In this document: piece after piece, positions 11,696 through 22,442 of the stretch
Numbering within the stretch: the first letter of the stretch is position 1
How the letters are laid out: the number at the start of each line of letters is the position of its first letter
Assembly (NCBI GenBank): GCA_010015805.1
Contig: ML978122.1
Location: 1,894,453-1,958,452, forward strand
Source: Rhizodiscina lignyota
Taxonomy: Eukaryota > Ascomycota > Dothideomycetes > Aulographales > Rhizodiscinaceae
Direction of reading: 5' to 3'
DNA: 64,000 nucleotides
Position numbers and translations under genes: made by a program
The notes under the pieces: model-generated
Seen by the model: only the letters and a program-made list of their open reading frames with translations
What the model was told of the DNA's origin: nothing
Database searches by the model: none

Positions 11696-14044
11696 ATGGA
11701 GCACCTCATGCCTCAGGGCCGCCCAGCACCTATCACAGTGCCATACCTTCTTCCCGACGACTTTTCGTGGGACAGCGGAGACTTTGAAACGTACCCCGAG
11801 CGAAATGGATGGGACTTCACGTTATGGCGATCTCGATCTTTGGAGGCTGAAATTTGGTTCTCGGAATGGTTGAAGAGCAGCGAGAAAACAATAGACGAGC
11901 TGGCTGCATTCTTGCAAGCCTGGCTCTTTTTCGGCTACCTTAACATGAGCTTCCAGGGCAAAGTGCACTTAGAAGACTTCGTGCGCACAGCTGAGAGCAG
12001 CGCGAGTAAATGGATCACGACTTCAAATCTAAGCACATATGTCGAGGATCGCATATATTATATGAAAACGGACCCTCCGACGCAAATGAGAGATTCTGTA
12101 TTCGAGATGCTGCGCGCAGCTAGGAGAACTGTCGAGCACATTATGCCCGTTATGTATATGGCATACCCGGAGAGGTCATCGAAATTCGAGCTACTTCTCG
12201 CTGTGGGATTCAGCATCTCCCTCCTAGTACGCGCTATGGATGAGATTGGATTTGCCTTAAGAGGTGACGCTCTTCCTTACAGCAGTGACATATCTCTCTT
12301 GCTTGAACAGCGGATGCTGTCGGAGGGCTGGTGTCCTTATACCATTGCTCACTTACTAAACCAATCTTTGGATACCGGTGTATATGCGTATGCTCTTGGA
12401 ACGACACGAACGAATCAAGATCACATGGCTTGCTCAGCAGAGGCGTGTACAGCATATCAGACTGGAGACAATTTTGAAGCTGCACATGTTCTGTCCGGCT
12501 GCGACTGCAGGATGGTCGGTCCTCAGATGGACGAGATAATCCGGATTCTGGAAGAAGGAGATATTCCAATTATTCAAATTAACTACATGCAAAAGGGCAT
12601 GACTCGGTCAGCCTTCTTCAACGTCCGGAAATCACAGTCACTGAATGATTACATCGCTATTTCTCACGTCTGGGCAGACGGTTTGGGCAATATGCGGGAA
12701 AACTCCATTCCTCAATGCCAACTAGACCTCCTTCATCACGCTCTTACTGATGCCGAAGAGGAGGATCAGACCTGCACGTGGTTCTGGCTGGATACTCTTT
12801 GTATCCCGGCGGACGAGAAGTTCCAACATCTGCGAGACTTTTCAATAAGCAGGATGCACAACATTTACAAACGCTCCTTAGGCGTACTGGTCATAGACCG
12901 CGATCTGAACCTCTCATCGAAATCTTCCGGCTTCTGTGAGATAGCGACGCGGGTGGCCTTCAGTGCATGGGCATCGAGGCTATGGACGTATCAAGAAGGC
13001 AGCCTTCCGCCTCGGCTATTCGTGCGCGTACAGGATGGGAAAGTCGATCTCTGGAACTTGTACTTGTCAGAATTTCAACAAGACTCATTGAGTGCGCTGG
13101 AATCCAAGCTTTTAAGAACGGTGTCGAGGAGAATGCGCGAGACTGTGCCTGAACGTAGTGCAGAGGACTCATCGTTCGAACTGTCCGCTCAAGGCTCTAT
13201 AAGAGCCATGCGAGGGCGCATCACCAGCCGCTGGAATGACGAGACGATTTGTATTGCGACTTCGTTAGGATTAGATCCGACACCTCTGCTGACCTGCGGC
13301 TCGCATGAAGACCGCATGATCAAAATGCTGAAGATATTACCCCATATACCCCTAAATATACTGTTTTCGGACGTAAGAGAGCATGAATATCTGGCGCACG
13401 AAGGATTCAGATGGGCCCCGAAAAGTTTGCTCAGTGCTCAAGGCGGAGTCGGCCGCATAATAGATGAACACATATCACGAAGGCAGGGCAAGAATTACAC
13501 AAGGCCTCCTGCTCACCTGCATCCCGAAGAGAAAGGAATTATGGCTTACCTACCCGCGGTTTGGCTCTCTATGGCCGACCTTTCAAAGGGAATATGGCTA
13601 GTCAAGCTTGATGACGGGCGATGTCTTCGCCACAGCTTTCGTCGTCACCCTGGCAATAGCAGGTCAGAGAATCGACTGTCGAACGCTGTTCTCCTGCTTC
13701 ACGCCCCTTTGGATACTGTGGATCAAACCGGTAATGAGCTGTCTGGCTTTAACACTTTAGTCGTAGCGCGGCAGGATGGGCTGGCCCAAGCTGGAGACGT
13801 CAATTCAAGGTTGTCCCAACCTCGGGGCGAATCATTCCTTCGTGGTCGTGTAATTGCACATGGTCTTTTGATGAAGGAGATGATAAATGTCGCGAGAAAT
13901 TTCATACGGTTTGAAACCCAAGGCCATGCAATGGAACCGCAGTGGTGGCTACTTGATGGAATGCGGAATGGAGTACCTGGTGGAGCGCTTGGAATGGAGT
14001 CTGGCGCTGCTGGCAGAGAGAGAAGGGAGCGTCTCAAGAGTTGA
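11696..14044 (+). CDS. HET-domain protein (heterokaryon incompatibility type)
   Basis: An intronless frame of 782 residues from the ATG at 11696. The HET domain is complete: block 1 YIAISHVWADGLGN near residue 318, block 2 WFWLDTLCIP near 363 followed by RMHNIYKRSLGVLVID, and block 3 WASRLWTYQEG near 425. A Cys pair (GCDCRMVGP) precedes the domain, as in many stand-alone HET proteins. HET domains are known to trigger programmed cell death after non-self recognition and are thought to be TIR-like. No NACHT, WD40 or ankyrin partner domain is fused here, and the 330-residue C-terminus is of unknown fold. The neighbours are metabolic genes, so no two-gene het locus is visible. The function in this fungus (incompatibility, or a tame paralogue) cannot be told. 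Confidence 0.92.
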   Translation: MEHLMPQGRPAPITVPYLLPDDFSWDSGDFETYPERNGWDFTLWRSRSLEAEIWFSEWLKSSEKTIDELAAFLQAWLFFGYLNMSFQGKVHLEDFVRTAESSASKWITTSNLSTYVEDRIYYMKTDPPTQMRDSVFEMLRAARRTVEHIMPVMYMAYPERSSKFELLLAVGFSISLLVRAMDEIGFALRGDALPYSSDISLLLEQRMLSEGWCPYTIAHLLNQSLDTGVYAYALGTTRTNQDHMACSAEACTAYQTGDNFEAAHVLSGCDCRMVGPQMDEIIRILEEGDIPIIQINYMQKGMTRSAFFNVRKSQSLNDYIAISHVWADGLGNMRENSIPQCQLDLLHHALTDAEEEDQTCTWFWLDTLCIPADEKFQHLRDFSISRMHNIYKRSLGVLVIDRDLNLSSKSSGFCEIATRVAFSAWASRLWTYQEGSLPPRLFVRVQDGKVDLWNLYLSEFQQDSLSALESKLLRTVSRRMRETVPERSAEDSSFELSAQGSIRAMRGRITSRWNDETICIATSLGLDPTPLLTCGSHEDRMIKMLKILPHIPLNILFSDVREHEYLAHEGFRWAPKSLLSAQGGVGRIIDEHISRRQGKNYTRPPAHLHPEEKGIMAYLPAVWLSMADLSKGIWLVKLDDGRCLRHSFRRHPGNSRSENRLSNAVLLLHAPLDTVDQTGNELSGFNTLVVARQDGLAQAGDVNSRLSQPRGESFLRGRVIAHGLLMKEMINVARNFIRFETQGHAMEPQWWLLDGMRNGVPGGALGMESGAAGRERRERLKS

Positions 14045-14244
14045 ATTGGTCAGGGCCAGCACTTCGTCTAACGCTTTATCTGGCCTCTACAAGAGGGTGG
14101 CATCTTTCCGGCGTAGACTTCGGATTATGCGTCGCCCAAATCAAGACGCAGAGCCAAGTCAAGGGATCCCGCGACAATGTTCAGAATGAAGTGAGATATG
14201 GTCTCTTCTGGGCACCTAATTACAATGGGATTCAGATAAAGCTT

Positions 14245-15951
14245 CTATGAGCCCTGCAATGGCTGTCCCATCCCTCCCAGGGTGACCATCTTTGTGATCA
14301 GATACTCATCAACACCATACTTGCTTCCCTCTCTACCAAATCCAGACCATTTCACACCTCCAAATGGCGCGGCTGGGTCGCTGATCAAGCCTGTATTCAC
14401 GCCCACCATACCCACATCCATCGCCTCCGCAACCCGATAGCACCTCTGCAAATCCTTCGAGAAGAAGTACCCTGCCAACCCAACCTCCGCGTCATTCGCC
14501 ATCTTCACAACCTCAGCCTCCGTCTCGAACGGGAACAGACCCGCCACAGGTCCAAACGTCTCCTCGTGCGCGAGCTTCATCTTGTTGCTCATGTCGCGGA
14601 TGACGGTGGGCTGGAAGAAATTCGAGCCCAGATCCGGCATCGCCTGTCCACCAATGAGCACCTTTCCACCCTGCGCCTCTGCATCCTTAACATGGCTCTC
14701 GACCTTGCTGATTGCGCGGTCATGGATGAGTGGGCCGTGCGTGACGCCTTCCTCGAAGCCCGCGCCGACCTTGAATTCGCGCACCTTCTCAACAAACGCG
14801 TTCGCAAAGTCGTCGTAGATGCCTTTCTGAATGTAGATTCTGTTCGCGCAGACACACGTTTGGCCACTAGAGCGGAACTTGCTGGCGATAGCGCCGGCAA
14901 CGGCTGTATCGAGGTCTGCGTCGTCGAATACGATGAATGGTGCGTTGCCGCCCAGCTCGAAAGACAACTTCTTCAGCGTGTCGGCAGACTGGCGCATGAG
15001 AAGCTTACCGACACCTGTGGAGCCAGTGAAGGAGACTTTGCGCACCGTATCAGACGACGTGATTGCTTCACCAACTTGGGGGGTATTCTTGAGAGCAGTG
15101 ACAACGTTGACGACGCCCTTTGGGATGCCAGCCCTGTGAGCTAGTTCCACTATCGCAGCAGCAGTAAGTGGGGTTTCACCAGGAGATTTGGCGACGACCG
15201 TGCAGCCAGCCGCGAGAGCGGGACCAATCTTTCTAGTTATCATGGCTGCTGGGAAGTTCCAGGGGGTGATGAGGCCGCATACACCGACGGGCTCCTTAAG
15301 TGTGAAAACTCGATTTCCCGGTATAGATGCTGGGATGGTGTCGCCATATACACGCGGCGCTTCTTCCGCAAACCACTCGAAAAAGTTCGCAGCATATGTC
15401 ACCTCGCCCTTCGCGTCTGCTGTGGGCTTGCCATTCTCCAGTGTTATGAGCAGCGCCAGGTCGTCGATGTTGTCCATCATCAGGCCGTGCCATTTTCTTA
15501 ACAACCTGCTCCTTTCTCGGCCGGTCATCTTGCGGAAGGATGGGAGGGCTGCGGCGGCGGCGGCGATCGCATCCTCGGTGTCTTCGGGGGAGAACTCAGG
15601 CATGGTACCGATGACCTTGCCCGTTGCTGGGTCTGTGGAGGATCATTGAGTGAGTTACGGCTCGATAGGTTCGTGAAGAGTGCTTGCATGAGGCGTACCA
15701 GTGACCTCAAAGGTCTGCCCTGACTTTGCATTTACCCACTCGCCATTGACGTAGGCTTGAGATTTGAGGAGGGACTTGTCTTTAAGCTATGTGAAGCTGT
15801 TAGCGACGGATGTCGATTGAAGCTCGAGCTAAGGTACCTCTGGCAGGCCCATTGCTGCGTATGATCTTCTCGTGAGTCTAGGTATAGATGATTTTTGGAA
15901 TTGAGGTCGAATGGCAGCTCTGGAGCTGAGGATACGTAGGAATGGCTTCAT
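14245..15951 (-). CDS. UGA2: Succinate-semialdehyde dehydrogenase, mitochondrial
   Basis: Oxidises succinate semialdehyde to succinate with NAD(P)+, the last step of the GABA shunt. Three exons (15838-15951, 15699-15786, 14245-15632) with introns of 51 and 66 bp give 529 residues. The first 33 residues (MKPFLRILSSRAA..., then LTRRSYAA) are basic, Ser-rich and lack acidic residues, as in a mitochondrial presequence. The ALDH core shows ITPWNFPAAM, the cofactor loop FTGSTGVGK, the general-base Glu in FELGGNAPF and the catalytic Cys in SSGQTCVCANR, where CxC spacing matches the redox-sensitive pair of SSADH enzymes. The tail GGVKWSGFGREGSKYG is canonical. A second in-frame ATG (residue 34) directly follows the presequence and could give a cytosolic form. 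Confidence 0.94.
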
Positions 15952-16701
15952 CCTGAATTATCTGGGGATCATGGATGGTTTATATTCTGGTAAAAGTGGA
16001 ATTCGCCACTGCTGCTACAGCTCAACACTCATGTGGTGACACAGCAATTGGAGGGCTTAAACCCGCAACGAGTGGCCGCTATATGCGGGGGTAGGCGAAG
16101 GTGACGAACTGTTGTCGGGAGTGCTATGAAGGTGCGCTGCATCATGTTGTAGTATGTAATCCGTAAACATGACGTTGGTGGGGCATTAAGGAGATCTACG
16201 CCTAAGCCCTTTCTGGAGACTCGAAGCATTAATTACGAGATTACAGTTTATATATTCTGGATATTCGTTTTGTACGCTCTCTATATAGACAAATTGAAGC
16301 CGAGATTATATTGTAAAATGCTTGAAAGTTGCGTTAAGAGATCGAACAGTCAAAAGTAGATCAGTATTATACGTTAGACAAAGGTTCAACTTGAATTTGC
16401 TCAACAGGAGAGTTTCTAGCGCGACAGGAAGCTCTGTATTTCAAAGTTAGAAAATTACGGCATCGTATGAGGACCCCTGAAGACGCACGTAGAAAGCTTA
16501 AGAATGTGTGGCGGCGGGGCAAATGTCGGTTCGGTCGCTACCTGCGGAGTACTCACGGGATCGACTCCCGCATTTGTGAGCAGAACTCTTCACTTCGTAC
16601 AAAACCTCCATACCTTCTGATATCGACATTCGACAAGAGCTATAGTCGCCGGCTTTAACCTATCCCGCCCTTATACGTCTTCCGCAAAATCCTCGCTGAA
16701 C
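15952..16701. other. Divergent promoter region, SSADH / PBDC1
   Basis: About 750 bp between two divergent starts. The middle (16.2-16.45 kb) is AT-rich. I tested a hairpin-like cgggatcgactcccg at about 16557 as a tRNA T-arm and found no matching cloverleaf. No gene is supported. Confidence 0.5.
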
Positions 16702-17296
16702 ATGTCGCTAGAAGGGCCCGCGGGCACACTGCTCAACCCGGAGCAAGCCGATAACTTCGAGGACATTGAGAAGCAGTTCGCAGTCAAAGCGGTCCAGCAG
16801 ATGATGACATATTGGGGCATACTGGAGAAAGCCCGGGGCTCCAACCTGCGCCTAACAAAGATCGACGATGAGATCTACGAGCATTTCAAGAAGGAGTTTC
16901 CAGATTGGGATCCTACCGCTACTATCAATGAGGACGACATGAAGAGCCCCAAGGGAAAGGAGAGGTGGAGGAATTTCGTCAACGAATATGAGAAGAAGGT
17001 GGATGATTTCAACTTTGGCACGATGTTAAGAAACAACCCGAAGGCGGAATACAGCGAGGAGGATACAATATTTGGTAGGTGGTATGCTCTAAGGCTGTAG
17101 AGGATATAGCTGACTGTTGCGTAGCTGTTCGGATGCAGTTCTACGCCATCGAGATACAAAGGTAAGTTCTTCTCACTCTTGAATTAATGTCGTAGCTGAC
17201 CGCAGCTGCAGAAACCGTGAAGGTCTCAACGACTGGATATACGAGAAGAACCATCCCGAAGAAGCGAACCAACCTGAAGCGGCAAAGAAAGATTGA
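16702..17296 (+). CDS. PBDC1: PBDC1/YPL225W-type protein (eEF1A chaperone Chp1)
   Basis: Exons 16702-17074, 17125-17161 and 17212-17296, with two 50-bp introns, encode 164 residues. The order IEKQFAVKAVQQMMTYW, then LRLTKIDDEIYEHFKKEFPDWD, then WRNFVNEYEKKVDDFNFGTMLR, then DTIFAVRMQFYAIEIQRNREG is diagnostic of the polysaccharide-biosynthesis-domain (PBDC1) family. Despite that domain name, the yeast member is known as a dedicated co-translational chaperone for translation factor eEF1A, acting in the cytosol. Length and conserved blocks are complete. The middle exon is only 37 nt and encodes the conserved RMQFYAIEI core, so the two flanking joins are strongly constrained. The acidic start (LLNPEQADNFEDIEK) and the Lys/Glu-rich tail are normal for the family. 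Confidence 0.93.
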
Positions 17297-17818
17297 GATA
17301 TCAGCACGTAACCAAAACTCAAACAAAGAATCGCATCGCAGAGCCGAGGCATCGTCATACTGAGAAGACATGTGCGCATACCATGCTCCAGGACGAAGAA
17401 TCCGCCAGCGTCCCCACACCAAGACTGGATGGTAGAGAAATACCACTGCTATGAGAGGGTGGGGAGGCGATTGATATTGGTGGAATAATGAGGAGCTCAT
17501 AGGCCAAATGCGCGTAGATATCCAGGGTAATGGTCTGCATTCGGCAAAGAGAACAATAGGAAGGATAAAGCCAATCCCTTGCTTTGAGGACAGATGCAAC
17601 CACACAATTAGGTACATTTCTAATCTGATGTCATCCCCGTTTCAGCTCTCCTCTTCTTCATCCAGAACATATTATATGATAGACTGTTCATTTTCACATC
17701 ACACACGGCGCGGGAACTCGTGCGTCATTTCGTCATCTGAACCGTCTGCGGCGCATTAAAACAACAACAATGCGAGACCTTTACACCATCAAGTTCCTCC
17801 AAACTTTCGTGTGGCGCG
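17297..17818. other. Intergenic region upstream of the Ste6-like gene
   Basis: 522 bp between two plus-strand genes, holding the PBDC1 3' end and the ABC-transporter promoter. Pyrimidine-rich tracts (ctctcctcttcttcatc) lie at about 17646-17662, typical of fungal core promoters. No gene is supported; the minus-strand frames up to 158 residues have no domain. Confidence 0.5.
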
Positions 17819-20800
17819 ATGGGCCCATCCAGCGACGGCGACCGTAGATTTAATGCAGAACCAGCTGAAAATGATACCGCTAAAAGCGAAACCGCAAATG
17901 AATACTCGTCGAAATCTCCGTGGAAGTCGCTGTTCAACTTCACAAAGAAAAAGCATCTTCCGCTCGCCTTACCCTCTGTTCTCTTCGCCGTTGCCTCCGG
18001 ATGCGTCATTCCAGGAGAAGCATTTCTGCTTGGGAAAATATTTAACAGCTTCGCGCAATATGGGGCTGGCCAAATCACTAAAACGGCGTTCATTCAAACC
18101 GTCAATAGGTATTGTCTATACCTTGCCTTCCTTGGGGTCGGCTCCTGGTTCCTCTACGCTGGCTTCTACTCAACATGGACTGCGTTCGGCGCGCTTCAAG
18201 CAGGAGGTGCACGAGAGATGCTGTTCCACGGCATGTTGCAAAGAGAGTTGTCGTGGTTTGACCTGAGAAAGCATGGTGTTGGTGCCTTGCTTGCTCGTCT
18301 CAATGGGTACATCATTCCATCTTCATCAAAATAAACTCCCGCTGACATATACTAGGTACATGACGGAGTTCCAACTGGCCACCTCCACCCCTCTTGGCCT
18401 CACAATCGAATACATCACGACAACAGTCGCTTGCTTTGTCCTCTCTATGTACTTTTCGTGGGATCTCACGCTAGTCACCATCTCCACCGTACCTTTGGCC
18501 GCCATCGCAGTCGCATTCTTCAGTCGGCGCATTCAACCGAATATCGACGCCCAGGCAGAACGCCTCGGGGAGGCTGCTAAGCACACCACCAATGCATTCA
18601 ACAGCATCGAGTGCGTCAAGTGCTTCAACGGTCAGGATATGGAGTTGTGGAAATACGTTGCGGTCATGGGCGAGGCCGCAAAATTCTATGCGAGGCAGAT
18701 CTACTGGAATAGCGCACAAGGAGCGTTCTTGCGGCTCACGACCCTCGGAATGTTTGTGCAAGGGTTCTGGTACGGAAGCAGTTTGGTAAGCAGAGGAAAG
18801 AGAGAGCCAGGCGCCGTGCTGACGACATTTTGGGCTGCCATGCTTGCGACGCAGGCTTGTATGGCAATCATGCCGTTGATGATCGTACTTGAGAAAGGCA
18901 GGATGGCGGGCGCAAAATTGAGGGCAGTCATTGCAGAGATGGAGAAGGAGGAGAGACGTCAAGGAAGGGAGATTGGTTTGATAGACATGACTAAGACATG
19001 TCGCGGTGATCTGGTGCTGAGAAATGTGACTTTTGCATATCCAGCGAGACCAAAGCAGCAAGTGCTGAAGAATGTCAGCATGAGCTTCCCAGCTGGCAGA
19101 CTGACATTTGTGATTGGCAAGAGTGGTAGCGGCAAGAGCACGATAGGCCAGTTGCTGATGCGATTCTATAAACCCTCAGAAGGCGAGATCGAGCTGGATG
19201 GAAGAGAGCTTCAGACGTTACATCCAACATGGATTCGAGACAACGTCATGCTTGTGGAGCAGACCAGCGTCTTGTTCGAGGAGACGGTATCCCGCAACAT
19301 CGCTTTCGGCAGCAGAGATTACGACAATGTCAAGGATGCGGATGTCTGCGCCGCTGCAAGCTTCGCGTTGCTTGACGTAATGATAAAAAATATGTCGAAG
19401 GGGTACAATACGATGATCGGAGCGAAGGGCAGTACACTTAGTGGAGGCCAAAGACAACGTATGGCGTTAGCCCGAGCGCGCATTCGTGACCCACAAATCA
19501 TCATTCTGGACGAGTCTACGAGCGCTCTGGACTACATCAACAGGACGCTAATCATGGACGCAATTCGGAAATGGCGAAGAGGCAAGACGACGATTATCAT
19601 CACGCATGATATCTCGCAAATCCTACCTGACGACTATGTTTATATCCTCAAGCAGGGAGAAGTCGTCCAGCAAGGTCCCCGAAAGTCTATGGCTGCCGTC
19701 GCCGGATCACCATTTCAAGCATTTCTTGCCGACATGGAGGAGGAAGCTAAAAGACAAAGCCAATTGAGTCCTCTAGATGCAATCAAGGTGCTGCCATTCG
19801 ATTCAAATCAGCAGTCACACCCAGCCTCTATCATCTCGGCTGTTCATGATTCGCCTCCATCGTCTCCAGATACGGAGTACAGCCTCCAAGATCCTCTGGA
19901 CAAGTACCTCTCCACCAGAGGGTTGACTACCAGTCGATTTATACCCTCCGTCTTCACTAATCGATATGGCACATCCGCGCAACGAGACTCGATGCGTTTG
20001 CCTCCTATCGTGTCGCCCTTTTGGAGAGTGACGCCTGCGTCTGCGCCTCTAGAGCCGACATCCAACAATCGACAAAATGCCATATTTGATTCAACTGCAG
20101 AGATGCTGGGCTTTGATAAGGAAGTCGAGACTATGCTCAGGCCAGCAAAGGGCATGCTGGAACGAGCGGGCCAAAGAGCTAGAGATTCTCGGAGGCTGTC
20201 GACTATATCTGATCGGTCTCATTTGAGACATTCAATGCCACAATCACTGTATCGCCTCAGCAGTATGAGGAAGAATGACGCGTACGAGATGATGGAGGAT
20301 CCTGAGACCCCAATAACAGTAGTGGACGTAGAGGAGAACGTTGAAGAGGTCAAACAAAAGAAGGAAGAAGTTAAGACTCTGAAACTTCGACCTATCTTCG
20401 CAACAATATGGCCTTGTCTGGAATGGTCGAGCCGCATATGGCTCACTACTGGCTTCTTCTGGCTCGTCGTGTATGCCATTTCGACTCCGATATTCTCTTT
20501 TGTCTTCTCTAAGCTACTTTCGACCTTTTATCTGCCGCAGAATAGAGCGCATCTCGCGATGGTGTACTCATTGGCGACGCTTGGTATCGCAATTACGGAT
20601 TCGTTCGCCTCTTTCATATACACCTCGCAGTTGCAGATTATGGGCCAAGTTTGGGTCAACAAAATCCGTGTCGAGGGTCTTCGAAGGATCCTGGAGCAGC
20701 CGCGACAGTTCTTCAATGAAGCCGGTAACGATGTCTCAAGACTTGCGGAATGTCTCGACTCCCGAGGTGAAGTGATGCAGTCGCTCCTTGGCCGCTTTCT

Positions 20801-22337
20801 TCCCGCTGTGGTCCTCGCTGGTGTTATGCTATCCGTTTCGGTCGTATGGAGTCTGGTAGCATGTTGGAAGCTCACGCTTGTCGGACTTGCTACTACTCCT
20901 ATACTTTACATGATCACAGCCGCCTTTGAGGCCGTGCAGCGTAAAATGGACGAAATATGTCAAGACGAGGTTGAAACTGTATCCGCGATCTTTACGGAAA
21001 CATTCACGGCTATCAAAACCGTCAAGTCGCTCACGCTGGAAGGCTACTTTCGCAGCAAATTCGACGCTGCGAATTTTAAATGCAACAAAATGGGCGTCAA
21101 GCGAGCAATCTACACCAGCCTATTATTCGGGCTAGCCGAGTCTTCCATGGTCTTTGTTACGGCACTTCTGTTCTACTACGGCGGCGTCCTCGTCTCCAAT
21201 CATGAATTTCCGATCACGTCGATTATCACCACGTTCACTGAGTTACTCTTCGGATTTTCGGGTGTCCAGGCCATTCTAGGCTTCATCCCACAGATGAGCA
21301 TGGCGCGTGACGCTGCGTCACGCCTTCTCCGCCTCGCCCGCCTTCCTGAGATATCCCATGAGCACGAAGGGAACACGCGTGTCACATCAGTTGGTGGCAT
21401 TCACCTGAATGATCTCAATTTCCGCTATCCAGCTCGTCCCGACCAACGCATCCTGCATGACCTAACCCTCGCTATCCCTAGCGGCAGCTGCGTTGCACTT
21501 GTCGGCTCCTCCGGCTCGGGCAAGTCGACCATCGCATCTCTCCTGCTGAACCTCTACCCTACCGAGCCGCGCATGTTCACACACACCCCCGAAATTACAC
21601 TATCAGGTCGCGACATGAAACACATCCACACGCAGACGCTGAGAAACCTCATCACCATTGTCAGTCAGACACCATTCCTCTTCCCGGCTTCAATAGAAGA
21701 GAACATTGCATACGGCTTGCGTAAATCCTCGCCATACAATAACACGCCGTCCATTCGCGCTGCGGCAGTCGCTGCTGGCGTCGACGACTTCATTATGTCG
21801 CTCCCACAAGGCTATTCGACCGTAGTCGGTGAGGGCGGCATGGGCGTGTCCGGTGGTCAGGCGCAGCGCATCTCGATCGCACGAGCGCTCGTGAGAAATC
21901 CGAACGTCCTAATCCTCGACGAAGCGACTTCTGCGTTAGACGTCGAGTCCGCAGCCATTGTGCGAGAATCCATCAACGCGCTGATCGCTGCAGATCGAGA
22001 GAGAGTGAGGAGCATGCGATCGGCGGCGGACACGATTTCAAGCGCCAACAGTAGGGCAAGAACGTCGGACGCGCTGACGGTCATTATCATCACACATGGC
22101 AAGGAGATGATGAAGATGGCGGATAAGGTTATTATGCTGGAGCGCGGGAGGCTGGTGGAGCAGGGCGGGTATGAGGAGTTGCTAAAGAAGAGGGGCCTAT
22201 TTTATCGGCTTGTGAATGGAGAGGATTGGAGTAAAGAGAGTGAGAAGATTAAGAGGAGGAGTATGCGGTTGATGGAGGGTGTTCCAGGTGTGACATCGCC
22301 AATGATACCGAATGTCCCACGAGTTCCACGTCAGTGA
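17819..22337 (+). CDS. STE6: Full-size ABC transporter, Ste6/MDR (ABCB) type
   Basis: A 1489-residue pump, exon 1 17819-18306 and exon 2 18356-22337, with a 49-bp intron. The layout is TMD1-NBD1-linker-TMD2-NBD2. NBD1 has Walker A IGKSGSGKST (about 415), signature LSGGQRQRMALARA (about 524) and Walker B IIILDESTSALD. NBD2 has Walker A VGSSGSGKST (about 1211), signature VSGGQAQRISIARA and Walker B VLILDEATSALD. A charged linker of about 200 residues separates the halves. The first helix region (WKSLFNFTKKKHLPL) matches the Ste6 branch, whose yeast member exports the farnesylated a-factor pheromone at the plasma membrane; a multidrug role is the alternative. It converges on the TRI12-type MFS gene with 105 bp between the stops. 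Confidence 0.93.
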
Positions 22338-22442
22338 GCTGGGAAACGAAACGTTGAAAAAGGATTGTGAATTTTGTTTCTTGTACATGTATATCAAATG
22401 CGTTTCCTTAGTTTAGTAGTTAATGCCAGTGCACTACTATCA

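Noticed and set aside
9372-16000. Secondary-metabolite or catabolic cluster around the sugar porter, HET and SSADH genes
   Set aside because: There is no backbone synthase, no pathway regulator and no shared pathway. The neighbours look unrelated.
16550-16580. Hairpin cgggatcgactcccg resembling a tRNA T-arm
   Set aside because: The loop is five bases, and no D-arm, anticodon arm or acceptor stem can be drawn.
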